The notes beneath the pieces were generated by a model. The model worked only from the letters and a program-made list of their open reading frames with translations. It was not told the DNA's origin and ran no database searches. A program made the translations under genes and the position numbers. This document shows positions 1-10,829 of a DNA stretch of 64,000 nucleotides, piece after piece. This stretch comes from Haberlea rhodopensis. Lineage: Eukaryota; Streptophyta; Magnoliopsida; Lamiales; Gesneriaceae. Each line of letters begins with the position of its first letter. Position 1 is the first letter of the stretch. The stretch is from the NCBI GenBank assembly GCA_907163345.1, contig CAJQUN010001201.1, positions 28,119-92,118 of the forward strand, in the 5' to 3' direction.

Positions 1-2148
1 GCATCAAACATGGAAAATTTCTTTAAAATTTTCTCTACATAAGAAGTTTGCTTTAACCAGAGAGTAGATTCCTTTCTATCTCTAACAATGTCCATGCCTA
101 GGATTCTACTAGCATCACCTAAGAACTTCATATCAAATTTATCACTTAAACAGTTCTTAATATGCTCAATGGATTTCAGACAAGGACTAGCAATCAACAT
201 GTCATCCACATAAATCAACAAGAAAACAGGCACTGGCATTTTATCCTTAAAATACAAGCAATAATCAAAAGAGCTTCTTTTAAATTTTAAGGTAAGCATA
301 CATTCATCAAACTTCTTATTCCATTGCCTAGGTGACTGCTTTAGGCCATACAAAGATTTATTAAGCAAACAAACACGATTAGGGTTCTTTGAGTCAACAA
401 AACCACCAGGTTGTTTCATGTAAATCTTTTCATCTAAGTCACCATGCAAAAAAGCGGTTTTATCATCCATCTGTTTAAGTTCCCAAAGTGAGCAACAAGT
501 GATAATAAAATTCTCACAGTAGTAAACTTAACAACAGGAGCAAAGATTTCAGTATAGTCAATACCCTCTCTTTGAGTAAAACCTTTTGCAACTAGCCTAG
601 CTTTATATCTAACAGAATCAGCTTCATTCTTTACCTTAAATAACCATTTGCAATCTACCAAAGATCAATTAACAGGTTTAGGTACAAGAGTCCATGTATG
701 ATTCACAACTAAAGAATGCATTTCATCTTTCATGGCACTAAGCCAATACATAGCATTTTAGATTTCAAAGCTTCATTATAGGTCTTAGGCTCACAATTAT
801 CAATAGACTCAAACATATTGAAAACATGTGATGTGAGGTGAAAATCATTAAACCTAGCAGGTTGTTTCACATTTCTTTTAACCCTATCCCGAGTCAACAT
901 ATAATCATGCAGATCTTCATGTTCATTAGCAACCAATTCATTATGCACATGTTCGTCAACATTTTCATGCAAATCAGGTTCATTAACAGGCAAGTTCTCA
1001 TGATTCATATTAGGGAGCACATCGTTTTCAATAACAGGGGTAACAATAGGCGAAGACTCCACCTTGCTCGGTGTAGTCTCAGACTCACAGTCAGATTCAG
1101 GCAAAGATGAAAGCAAGCAAGGCATTTCAGATTCATTAAAAATGACATCCCTACTTATAATAGTTTTGAAACCAGGTTCACATCTTAACCAAAGCCTATA
1201 TCCTTTTACACCCTCAGGATAACCAAGAAAGACGCACTTAACTGACCTAGGTTCAAGTTTGTCTCCTTTCCTATGCACAAAAGCAGAACAACCAAACACT
1301 TTAAGATTTGAAAAATCTAATTTCTTACCAGAAAAAACACTTTCGGGACACTTACCATTCAAAGGTACGGAAGGGGATCTATTTATCAAATAAGAAGCTG
1401 TCATGACAGCTTCGCCCCAGAACTTCTTTGAGAGTCCAGAAGATGCAAGCATACTTCTAACTCTCTCGAGTAAAGTTCTGTTCATCCTCTCAGCAACACC
1501 ATTCTGCTGGGGAGTATAGGGCACAGTCTTGTGTCTCAGAATCCCAGATTCACTGCACAAGTCATCAAACAAGATATTGCAGAATTTCATTCCATTATCT
1601 GTCCTAAGCCGTTTAATCCTTTTTCCAGTTTGGTTTTCAATCAAAATCTTCCAGTTTTTAAATTTATCAAAAACATCAGATTTATTCTTCATTAGAAAAA
1701 TCCACACTTTTCTAGAGTAATCATCAATGATAGACAAAAAATACCTATTACCACCTTGAGTTGGGACAGGTGAAGGTCCCCAAACATCAGCATGCAGGTA
1801 TTCAAGTATATCAGAACATTTAGTCACATAGGGGGAATAGGAGATATGAAATTTAACTCTTTGCTGTTTGCCTAAAACACAGGAATCACAAAAAGTCAAG
1901 CAAGACAATTTATCCCTACCAAAACAACCATCTTTATGTAAAATCTCTAATCCTTTAGAACTCATATGACCTAACCTTTTATGCCATAAATCAGTTAAAT
2001 CATCTGACACAGAATTAGCAAAGATTTTATCACAGACTGTTTTGCAAACATACAAATTCCTCCTTTTCTCAGCCTTAAAAGCTACCAAAGACCCCCGCAT
2101 AATTTTCATGCAACCATTTCCCCATTTACCCTCATAACCATCAGACTC
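1..2148 (-). pseudogene. Copia A copy 1: integrase and N-terminal reverse transcriptase part (broken)
   Basis: Reads on the minus strand. The open stretch 2109-730 holds the integrase: an H/C zinc-binding region (WHKRLGHMSS, then CDSC), catalytic aspartates in HADVWGP and RLRTDNG, and PQQNGVAERMNR with the glutamate. Reverse transcriptase follows at 661-434 (KARLVAKGFTQREGIDYTE) and, in another frame, from 434 down to 1, including IYVDDMLIAS with the catalytic YVDD. Compared with copy 2, a 4-base deletion near 484 shifts the frame, and another break lies near 661-730. RNase H is outside the window. The N-terminal integrase end is cut at 2148 by element B. Confidence 0.88.
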
Positions 2149-2153
2149 TAAAG
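2149..2153. repeat. Target site duplication of Copia B, left copy (TAAAG)
   Basis: TAAAG at 2149-2153 is repeated at 10825-10829 directly outside the two LTR ends of element B. Copy 2 of family A carries the same sequence once at the matching position near 16212, which proves the insertion point. Confidence 0.95.
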
Positions 2154-3642
2154 TGTAAGTAATCCAAGAGCATACAACGCAGCGGAATAAAATTTTATGG
2201 ATTACTAACCAGCAGATCTATACATAGGGATTCATATCGGATAAAGGATAATAAGAATCTCACCCTTGTAGCGTGTTTGAGCAGATTCCACGGAGCACCA
2301 CGTCTAACGATCCCGAGTCACGAGCAACACCTCCTTGGTCTTGCCTCAACGATATCCACACGATTAAACGAACAAGGGATGTTCAAGAACAAGTTGCTAG
2401 GCTTATTCTTGAACCAAAACTAAACTCTCGGTTCAAAACCGATCAACGACGGCCAATCAAAATGACCAAGCACCACACGACGGCGGCGACGGCGTTGGCT
2501 TTTGAATTCGGCGACCGAGAGTGAGTTAGGTTTAGGTTTTTGATGATTGTGATATCAAGGAATGAATAATCTAATTAATCACCTTGTTATCATTATAAAC
2601 AATTTAATTAAAGGCTTTCATAAAGCCTCATGGGCTCAAACCCATGATTTAATTAAATCCTCATAATTATTTAATTAAGACTCTTCTTAATTAATTAATT
2701 CATCCAATGAATTTAATTCCCTTTATCGATTTAATCTTTTGTGCGACCCGATAGGATCTTGTAATGTTGGCAGTGACATAAAATCTCATTTTACGTTACA
2801 AGCAAGGAGCGGTGTCTAGCAACACATCGAGGCTACCCAAATTACAAGAATGTCAATGACTCGACATAACCTTTAGAACTTGCGATAATATTAACCATGT
2901 AACTTAATCCATTTGTCCTTTGGGTTTAGATTGAACACGAGTCATGGAATAGTCATACTCGTATATTCAATCTATATTTCTTGATCCTCAAGTAGAACTA
3001 GAATAAACGAATAAGCTCGATATCTCATATCGACTCATTCGAGCATGGCCATGCATTTTAGTTCTCACTTGATCAAGGGCCAAACACATCTCCTGTTATA
3101 TAGGAGGGACAAATCCTATCTCGATCAGTCAACATCCCTCTACATAATTCGTAGTGTATCCAATAGTCGCCTTTATAGATTACCCTGTTACGGGTAACGT
3201 TTGACGATATCAAGATACATAACTCCTTATGTTGGGATCTCTGATGATCACAAGTCGTAAGGATTACATACATTATTATCACTATGAGAATTGCATATGA
3301 CGATCATATAACTATCCATGTTGCATTCTCATGGTGGGTCTGTCCAGTACATCGTTCTCTAACATGTACCCATATGTTGATTTGATATCTCATATCAATG
3401 AACAATTCATCGATCAACACATATTAGTCTCTACGTATTATCATTATCCCTTTCATGATAATACTTGACTAGGGACATCTTTAAGAATAATACAATATTA
3501 TTCTAAGGACATGAACATATATATTAATTCACATTGCACAGTTAAAAGAATAATATATAATAATGAATTGCCATTCATAAAATCATAAACATTGTATGTC
3601 AAAACAATCATCTAATGATTTGTCTTAGGGCATATCCCAACA
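2154..3642 (-). repeat. Copia B 3' LTR
   Basis: 1489 bp, same length as the partner at 9336-10824. Ends are TG/CA. It contains AT-rich blocks and a short ORF (2273-2524) that is also present in the partner and is not a gene. Differences from the partner, about 10, include changes near 2352, 2492, 2512, 2768, 2884, 2913, 2922, 2966, 2979 and 3137. Confidence 0.95.
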
Positions 3643-3656
3643 AATCTCCCACTTGC
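3643..3656 (-). other. Copia B polypurine tract
   Basis: On the minus strand the purine-rich AAGTGGGAGATT directly precedes the 3' LTR, in the position where plus-strand DNA synthesis is primed. Confidence 0.8.
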
Positions 3657-3657
3657 A

Positions 3658-5067
3658 CTAAGACCACTCAGACATATACCTAATGCCTAGAGATCTAGTA
3701 TGACGATCATGCTTCTGCTGTGACAGTGGCTTCGTCAATGGGTCAGATATATTATCATCTGTTGGTACTTTGCATATTTTAACATCTCCTATTTCAACGA
3801 TTTCTCGAATGAAATGGAAACGCCTAAGTATGTGCTTGGATCTTTGGTGAGATCTTGGTTCCTTAGCCAATGCGATCGCTCCATTGTTGTCACAATAGAG
3901 TTCTATCGGATCTTTAATGCTAGGCACCACTCCAAGTTCAGAAATGAACTTCCTCATCCAAACAGCTTCCTTTGCTGCATCCGAGGCAACAATATACTCA
4001 GCTTCCGTTGTAGAATCGGCTACTGTTTCTTGCTTTGAACTCTTCCAGCTCACAGCACCTCCATTTAGGCAATACACATATCCAGATTGCGATCGAAAAT
4101 CATCTTTGTCAGTTTGGAAGCTTGCATCAGTGTAACCCATTACATTGAGCTCTTCCTCACCTCCATAAATCAAGAATGTATCCTTAGTCCTTCTCAAGTA
4201 CTTCAGGATGTTCTTGACAGCAATCCAGTGACCTTCACCTGGATCAACTTGATATCTGCTCGTCATGCTCAAAGCATACGATACATCGGGACGAGTACAT
4301 ATCATGGCATACATGATAGATCCAATAGCTGACGCGTATGGAATCTTACTCATGCGTTGTCTCTCATCTTCTGTTGAAGGACACTGTTCCTTCGAGAGAT
4401 AAATGCCATGCGTCATAGGCACGAATCCTTTCTTGGATTCTTGCATGCTAAACCTTTTAAGCACCTTGTCTATGTATGTACTTTGACTTAGCCCAAGAAG
4501 CCTTCTTGATCTATCTCTATAGATCTTGATTCCTAATACATAGGTGGCTTCTCCTAAATCTTTCATCGAAAAGCAGTTCCCTAGCCAAATCTTTACAGAT
4601 TGCAAGGCAGGGATATCATTTCCAATAAGAAGTATGTCATCTACATACAACACTAAGAAAATGATTATGCTCCCACTGACCTTCTTGTAGACACAAGGTT
4701 CATCTTCATTTTTGATAAAACCAAACTCTTTGATTGCATCATCAAAACGAAGATTCCAACTCCGAGAAGCTTGCTTCAATCCATAAATGGATCGTTGTAG
4801 CTTGCATATTTTTCCAGCATCCTTTGGATCGACAAAACCCTCGGGATGTGTCATGTACACATCCTCGAGCAGATTTCCATTAAGGAAAGCTGTTTTGACA
4901 TCCATCTGCCAGATTTCATAATCATGAAATGCAGCTATTGCAAGTAAGATCCTTATGGATTTAACCATGGCCACTGGTGAAAAGGTTTCATCATAGTCAA
5001 TACCATAAATTTGTTTGAATCCTTTTGCAACCAGCCGACCTTTATAGGTTTGTACGTTACCATCCAT
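3658..5067 (-). CDS. pol: Copia B reverse transcriptase and RNase H part of the polyprotein
   Basis: 469 residues in one open frame. It begins inside the RT domain (KGRLVAKGFKQIYGIDYDET), has the catalytic block YVDDILLIGND at about residue 145, LKYLRRTKDT further on, and RNase H motifs GYTDASFQTD, TTEAEYIVASDAAKEAVW and LYCDNNGAIALAKEP, then the usual tail ISDPLTKPLSQQKH. It copies element RNA into DNA inside the virus-like particle. It is not an independent gene: the reading frame upstream ends at 5100 through a one-base loss, so this part would not be made as a normal fusion with gag and integrase. All catalytic residues I can see are intact. The stop is just before the polypurine tract. 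Confidence 0.93.
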   Translation of the reverse strand: MDGNVQTYKGRLVAKGFKQIYGIDYDETFSPVAMVKSIRILLAIAAFHDYEIWQMDVKTAFLNGNLLEDVYMTHPEGFVDPKDAGKICKLQRSIYGLKQASRSWNLRFDDAIKEFGFIKNEDEPCVYKKVSGSIIIFLVLYVDDILLIGNDIPALQSVKIWLGNCFSMKDLGEATYVLGIKIYRDRSRRLLGLSQSTYIDKVLKRFSMQESKKGFVPMTHGIYLSKEQCPSTEDERQRMSKIPYASAIGSIMYAMICTRPDVSYALSMTSRYQVDPGEGHWIAVKNILKYLRRTKDTFLIYGGEEELNVMGYTDASFQTDKDDFRSQSGYVYCLNGGAVSWKSSKQETVADSTTEAEYIVASDAAKEAVWMRKFISELGVVPSIKDPIELYCDNNGAIALAKEPRSHQRSKHILRRFHFIREIVEIGDVKICKVPTDDNISDPLTKPLSQQKHDRHTRSLGIRYMSEWS

Positions 5068-5099
5068 ATCGGTCTTTTTCTTGAAAATCCATTTGCACC

Positions 5100-7619
5100 C
5101 TATGGGTCGTACCCTTCATGTGGATCAACCAAAGTCCATACTTGGTTTGCATACATGGATTCCATCTCAGATTTCATGGCCTCTTGCCATTTCTCAGAAT
5201 CATTGCCCATTATAGCTTGTTGATAAGATGACGGCTCATCCTCATCAATAAGTAGTAAGTCACCTTGTTGAGTCACAAGAAATCCATATCTCTGTGTCTC
5301 CCGGTGTTCTCTTACAGACCTACGCTGGGCTTGTGTCTCTTGAGCAGGTGCTTCTTCCACAACAGCTTGCGGTGCCTGCTCTGTTTCCATCTCAATATCA
5401 GGTTCAGTGTTTTCTTGTGGTTGAACTTCACTAAGTTCTATCTTTCTCCCACTAGTTTTTCTAGAAATAAATTCTCTTTCAAGAAATACACCAGTCCGAG
5501 CAACAACTACTTTGTTCTCGGTGGGATAATAGAAATAGTATCCTTTTGTTTCCTTAGGATACCCCACAAATAAACACTTATCAGATTTGGGTCCAAGTTT
5601 GTTAGTGGCTTGACGTCTAACGAAAGCCTCACAACCCCAAATCTTCATAAACGACATACTAGGACGCTTCCCAGTCCATATCTCATATGGTGTCTTTTCC
5701 ACTGATTTAGATGGAACACGGTTCAGTAAGAAAATCGCTGTTTCTAGAGCGTGTCCCCAAAACGATATCGGAAGATCTGCATGACTCATCATTGATCTAA
5801 CCATGTCCAACAAGGTTCGATTTCTCCTCTCGGATACACCATTCCATTGTGGAGTATACGGAGGAGTGAGTTGTGGGACTATCCCACACTCCTTTAGATA
5901 GTCATGAAACTCTTGGCTTAGGTATTCACCTCCTCGATCTGATCGAAGGATTTTGATACTTTTGCCAAGTGGGTTTTGTACTTCATTCTTGAAATCTTTG
6001 AACTTTTCAAAGGTTTCATGCTTATGCTTCATTAGGTACACATACCCATATCTACTGAGGTCATCAGTAAATGTAACGAAGTATTGAAAACCACCTCTAG
6101 CTTGTGTACTTATTGGTCCACATACATCACTATGTATTAGTCCCAATAAAACATTTGCCCTTTCAACATGTCCCTTGAAAGGGGCTTTAGTCATCTTGCC
6201 CATTAAACAAGATTCGCATGTTTCATATGATTCAAAATCAAATGAATCTAATACTCCATCCTTATGAAGTTTAGATATGCGGTTCTCGTTTATGTGGCCC
6301 AAGCGACAGTGCCAGAGATAAGTCGGATTACAATCATTATTTTTAATCCTTTTAGTATTTATGTTATAGATAGGCATATCAAGATTTAATAAATAAAGAC
6401 CATTCACCATTTGTGCACTAGCATAAAACATATCATTTAAATAAATGGAACAACAGTTGTCCTTTATAATAAATGAGAATCCATACTTGTCCAAACAAGA
6501 AATAGAAATAATGTTTTTAGTAATTGAAGGCAGAAAATAACAATCTTTTAAAATCAACGATAAACCAGAAGGCAAAGATAAATGATAATCCCCTATAGCT
6601 AATGCAGCAACTCTTGCTCCATTTCCAACTCGGAGATCAACTTCGCCTTTCGCCAACGATCTACTCTTTTTGAGGTCCTGCACATTTACACAAATGTGAG
6701 ATCCACATCCAGTATCTAATACCCATGATGAAGAAGTAGATAAATTGACTTCTATAACAAAAATACCTGAAGCGGAAGTCACACTTCCTTTCTTTAGATC
6801 CTCCAGATATACTTTGCAGTTTCTTTTCCAATGGCCGGTCTCATCGCAATGGAAACAGTTCCCTTCCTTTGCTATCCCTCCCTTTGGTTTCAGTGCATAA
6901 GACTTTGGCTTAGATTTAACAAAGACCTTCTTTGCTTTCTTGTTGCCTTTAGCTTTGGCCCTTCCTTTGCCCTTATTCACAATAAGAACATTTGTGGCCT
7001 TAGTCTTCTTTGTATTTGCTTCATATGTTCTCAACATACCAAGCAATTGAGGTAGAATCTTTTCCATGTCAGTCATATTGTAATTTACTACGAATTGACT
7101 GAAGCTCTCCGGCAACGATTGCAAGATTACATCGGTGGCCAACTCTTGGTCCAAAGGAAAACCCAGCTTGTCCAGATTCTCAATGTACCCAATCATCTTG
7201 AGCACATGAGTTCCAACTAGGCTTCCCTCTACCATCCTGCACTGGAACAACGCTTTAGAGACGTCATACCTCTCTTGTCTAGCTTGTTGTTGGTACAATT
7301 GCTTTAAGTGTTCGATCATATCGAACGCCTCCATTTCCTCATGTTGCTTCTGAAGCTCAGAGTTCATGGTGGCAAGCATAAGGCACCCAACATCAAGTGC
7401 GTCACTTTGATGCTTCTTGTAAGCATCTTTTTCGGCTCTTGTAGCCGTTAGGGGAGGTTCCTCAGCGGGCAAGGGTTCCTCTAGGACATATTGTTTCTTT
7501 TCTTGTTTGAGGTCTATCCTCAAGTTCCTATGCCAGTCTAGGAAATTCGTCCCATTTAATTTGTCCTTCTCAAGGACCGATCGCAGTGATAAAGTGCTAG
7601 TAACGTTGTTAGTTGCCAT
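5100..7619 (-). CDS. gag-pol: Copia B gag, protease and integrase part of the polyprotein
   Basis: 839 residues, starting at the ATG at 7619. Order: gag with CCHC zinc knuckle CFHCDETGHWKRNC (about 260-273); protease with active site VLDTGCGSH (about 305); integrase with HCRLGHINEN and CESCLMGK zinc-binding region (about 430-470), IHSDVCGP, TFTDDLSRYG, LRSDRGGEY and NGVSERRNRT; then the start of the RT linker (WTLVDPHEG). Gag packages the RNA, protease cuts the polyprotein and integrase inserts the cDNA. The ORF stops at 5100 because the expected continuation is out of frame by one base next to a CCATAGGG run, while the RT frame continues at once downstream. That is the only clear coding break in this element. 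Confidence 0.93.
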   Translation of the reverse strand: MATNNVTSTLSLRSVLEKDKLNGTNFLDWHRNLRIDLKQEKKQYVLEEPLPAEEPPLTATRAEKDAYKKHQSDALDVGCLMLATMNSELQKQHEEMEAFDMIEHLKQLYQQQARQERYDVSKALFQCRMVEGSLVGTHVLKMIGYIENLDKLGFPLDQELATDVILQSLPESFSQFVVNYNMTDMEKILPQLLGMLRTYEANTKKTKATNVLIVNKGKGRAKAKGNKKAKKVFVKSKPKSYALKPKGGIAKEGNCFHCDETGHWKRNCKVYLEDLKKGSVTSASGIFVIEVNLSTSSSWVLDTGCGSHICVNVQDLKKSRSLAKGEVDLRVGNGARVAALAIGDYHLSLPSGLSLILKDCYFLPSITKNIISISCLDKYGFSFIIKDNCCSIYLNDMFYASAQMVNGLYLLNLDMPIYNINTKRIKNNDCNPTYLWHCRLGHINENRISKLHKDGVLDSFDFESYETCESCLMGKMTKAPFKGHVERANVLLGLIHSDVCGPISTQARGGFQYFVTFTDDLSRYGYVYLMKHKHETFEKFKDFKNEVQNPLGKSIKILRSDRGGEYLSQEFHDYLKECGIVPQLTPPYTPQWNGVSERRNRTLLDMVRSMMSHADLPISFWGHALETAIFLLNRVPSKSVEKTPYEIWTGKRPSMSFMKIWGCEAFVRRQATNKLGPKSDKCLFVGYPKETKGYYFYYPTENKVVVARTGVFLEREFISRKTSGRKIELSEVQPQENTEPDIEMETEQAPQAVVEEAPAQETQAQRRSVREHRETQRYGFLVTQQGDLLLIDEDEPSSYQQAIMGNDSEKWQEAMKSEMESMYANQVWTLVDPHEGYDP

Positions 7620-8740
7620 GGATATCTACAATATAAATATGCAAAATAAGTTTATGATTTAATCATTTAACATGGTCTTATATTAAATGATACTCCCACT
7701 ATTTTGTTTAAAAAATATCAACCCTCGAAACCTTTAGTGGGCCAAGATCCATATTTCGCCTAATCTTGAGTTAGATTTGGCTAATCGCCCAAGACTCGGT
7801 TATTTAGGTAGACAACACTTTGTCAATTACATCACATATAATTCTTGGATAGTTGGACGAACAACACTTTGTTCAATTCATCAAATGAATTATAATCTAA
7901 CCCATGCCTCTAAGTTCCCAATCCGATTGAGATAACTTAGTTAAGTCGTACCCAATTTTAAGTATAACGGATATCACATTTATCCTTTCGCGCCTTACTA
8001 AGATTGCCACGGTGCTTTGCTTTGGCAAACCCACACATGTACAATCGAAGTTATTGACGAGTACTTTTAATTTTGGAAGGCATCTAAAACTTAATATTTT
8101 AGAGGGATTTATTGATCTCATGATTAGTTTGATAATTTAAAATATGTCCACTACATATAGTTGTATACATATCTACATATATGTGTAATACTATTATCAA
8201 ACTAAAACATAAGATAAATCATGCATCAACATACATAATTAAACGTGACATGGTTATAGCCCCTACTAACGATTTTCTCAAGCCAATGAGAAAATCCTAA
8301 GAGTCAACCTAAGGTAACTTCACAAGCACCTTCCTTTGGCTCCAATTTGTGAATGGCCTCCTCATCCCGGCACGATGCTCCATCTTCATTGATCACCATC
8401 AATAAAATAAACTACACTATTTACAAGATATAGAATTCCTCGATTCACATTCGAGGGGAACATAGGGGAGGGATTACATTTAGAATGAAATAGAGAAGGT
8501 ACGACTCGCAGGTCGTATTATAAATTACAAACATCCACAAATCCTATCTGATAGGTCAAAGGGCTATAACCACACACCATGCTCAAACAACACATAAAGC
8601 ATGCATTAACATTTAATTAATTAAATTCTAAACATTTTAAATTTAATTCTAATTAAAACTGTAAAATAGAATTTTGAAAAATATCGTACGCTCGGGACAT
8701 CACATGCCACGAACTAAAACGACTAAACCAAGAACCATCA
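7620..8740 (-). other. Copia B untranslated leader, 3' part
   Basis: About 1.1 kb between the gag start and the repeat cluster of the leader. AT-rich with many stops in all frames; I see no gene. A short minus-strand ORF (7897-8121) has no recognisable domain. Confidence 0.6.
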
Positions 8741-8744
8741 TGGT

Positions 8745-9125
8745 TCGTTTATGGGCCTAGGGTTCGAAACCCTAGCCCATGGCCGAACCATCAAGCGGCG
8801 GCGGCCGAGTCCATGCATGGCTGCTAGGGTTCGAAACCCTAGCCGTCATGAGTTAGCCGTCACGAGCCAATGGGTTCAAAAACCCTAATTTTTGCGGCGG
8901 CTCGGCCCATGCTCGAGCCAGGGTCCGAACCCTAGCCCTTAAGCGGCGGCTGCTCGGCCATGCACGAGCCAATGGGTTCGAAACCCTAGCAACATGTGGC
9001 GGCCGTGAGCCATGATGACTAGGGTTCGAAACCCTAGCCCTTTGGTGGGTCGGCCGTGAGCCATGGTGACTAGGGTTCGAAACCCTAGCCCTTCGGTGGC
9101 TGCGGCCGTGAGCCATGCATGAGCT
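8745..9125 (-). repeat. Copia B leader repeat cluster with GGTTCGAAACCCTAG units
   Basis: GC-rich block with at least five exact GGTTCGAAACCCTAG cores (near 8761, 8828, 8978, 9024 and 9072) and degenerate ones near 8872 and 8920, separated by variable spacers with GGCGGC and GAGCCATG. Each core contains GGTTCGAAACC, which fits the RNA polymerase III B-box consensus, and AAACCCTA, which is the plant telobox. The core is nearly palindromic. Overlapping minus-strand ORFs here are a by-product of the repeat. Confidence 0.8.
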
Positions 9126-9322
9126 AACACCTCGATTTTACGCTTTCGTGTATCGTATACAATTATTCGCCAATTATATCAAATATAATTATACGATGAT
9201 TTTCACAAACTCAATTTAATCATATCATATATGATTATATACAATTTTAAATAGCATGCAATATTAATTCTAATATGATTAAACTATTTAACCACATAAA
9301 TCCGATATGAGCCTTGTACACG

Positions 9323-9334
9323 GCTCTGATACCA
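9323..9334 (-). other. Copia B primer binding site (initiator tRNA-Met)
   Basis: TGGTATCAGAGC on the minus strand, one base inside the end of the 5' LTR, complementary to the 3' end of plant initiator tRNA-Met. Confidence 0.92.
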
Positions 9335-9335
9335 C

Positions 9336-10824
9336 TGTAAGTAATCCAAGAGCATACAACGCAGCGGAATAAAATTTTATGGATTACTAACCAGCAGATC
9401 TATACATAGGGATTCATATCGGATAAAGGATAATAAGAATCTCACCCTTGTAGCGTGTTTGAGCAGATTCCACGGAGCACCACGTCTAACGATCCCGAGT
9501 CACGAGCAACACCTCCTTGGTCTTGCCTCAACGGTATCCACACGATTAAACGAACAAGGGATGTTCAAGAACAAGTTGCTAGGCTTATTCTTGAACCAAA
9601 ACTAAACTCTCGGTTCAAAACCGATCAACGACGGCCAATCAAAATGACCAAGCACCACACGACGGCGGCGGCGGCGTTGGCTTTTGAATTCGGCGGCCGA
9701 GAGTGAGTTAGGTTTAGGTTTTTGATGATTGTGATATCAAGGAATGAATAATCTAATTAATCACCTTGTTATCATTATAAACAATTTAATTAAAGGCTTT
9801 CATAAAGCCTCATGGGCTCAAACCCATGATTTAATTAAATCCTCATAATTATTTAATTAAGACTCTTCTTAATTAATTAATTCATCCAATGAATTTAATT
9901 CCCTTTATCGATTTAATCTTTTGTGCGACCCGATAGGATCTTGTAATGTTTGCAGTGACATAAAATCTCATTTTACGTTACAAGCAAGGAGCGGTGTCTA
10001 GCAACACATCGAGGCTACCCAAATTACAAGAATGTCAATGACTCGACATAACCTTTAGAACTTGTGATAATATTAACCATGTAACTTAATCCCTTTGTCC
10101 TTTGTGTTTAGATTGAACACGAGTCATGGAATAGTCATACTCGTATATTCAATCTCTATTTCTTGATCCCCAAGTAGAACTAGAATAAACGAATAAGCTC
10201 GATATCTCATATCGACTCATTCGAGCATGGCCATGCATTTTAGTTCTCACTTGATCAAGGGCCAAACACATCTCCTGTTATATAGGAGGGACAAATCCTA
10301 TCTCGATCAGTCAACATCGCTCTACATAATTCGTAGTGTATCCAATAGTCGCCTTTATAGATTACCCTGTTACGGGTAACGTTTGACGATATCAAGATAC
10401 ATAACTCCTTATGTTGGGATCTCTGATGATCACAAGTCGTAAGGATTACATACATTATTATCACTATGAGAATTGCATATGACGATCATATAACTATCCA
10501 TGTTGCATTCTCATGGTGGGTCTGTCCAGTACATCGTTCTCTAACATGTACCCATATGTTGATTTGATATCTCATATCAATGAACAATTCATCGATCAAC
10601 ACATATTAGTCTCTACGTATTATCATTATCCCTTTCATGATAATACTTGACTAGGGACATCTTTAAGAATAATACAATATTATTCTAAGGACATGAACAT
10701 ATATATTAATTCACATTGCACAGTTAAAAGAATAATATATAATAATGAATTGCCATTCATAAAATCATAAACATTGTATGTCAAAACAATCATCTAATGA
10801 TTTGTCTTAGGGCATATCCCAACA
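9336..10824 (-). repeat. Copia B 5' LTR
   Basis: 1489 bp, nearly identical to 2154-3642. It carries the presumed promoter of the element. The short ORFs inside (9455-9706 and 10255-10464) recur in the other LTR and are not genes. Confidence 0.95.
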
Positions 10825-10829
10825 TAAAG
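10825..10829. repeat. Target site duplication of Copia B, right copy (TAAAG)
   Basis: Second TAAAG, directly outside the LTR end at 10824; family A copy 1 resumes with TTGCACAAGACATC, as at 16217 in copy 2. Confidence 0.95.

Larger units (their letters stand above)
2154..10824 (-). mobile_element. Copia B, complete LTR retrotransposon nested in family A copy 1
   Basis: The element is 8671 bp with two 1489-bp LTRs (2154-3642 and 9336-10824), ends TGTTGGGATATGCCC and ACTTACA on its own strand, a TAAAG 5-bp target duplication, a tRNA-Met-type primer binding site (9323-9334) and a polypurine tract (about 3643-3655). I count about 10 substitutions between the LTRs, under 1 percent, so insertion was recent. 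The polyprotein is open except for one frameshift at 5088-5100. The 5' leader (7620-9322) is long and repeat-bearing. It was inserted in integrase/protease-region DNA of the older family A copy. Confidence 0.96.

Noticed and set aside
838..1110. Plus-strand ORFs opposite Copia A pol (and at 14874-15254)
   Set aside because: Shadow frames of the minus-strand pol.
2273..2524. 83-codon ORF starting MFEQIPRSTT, also at 9455-9706
   Set aside because: Lies in both LTRs of Copia B, no domain, not conserved as a coding sequence beyond LTR identity.
8853..9130. Minus-strand ORFs with repeated ARVSNP and HHGSRP
   Set aside because: Translation of the leader repeat of Copia B; two frames are open at once, so repeat composition explains it.
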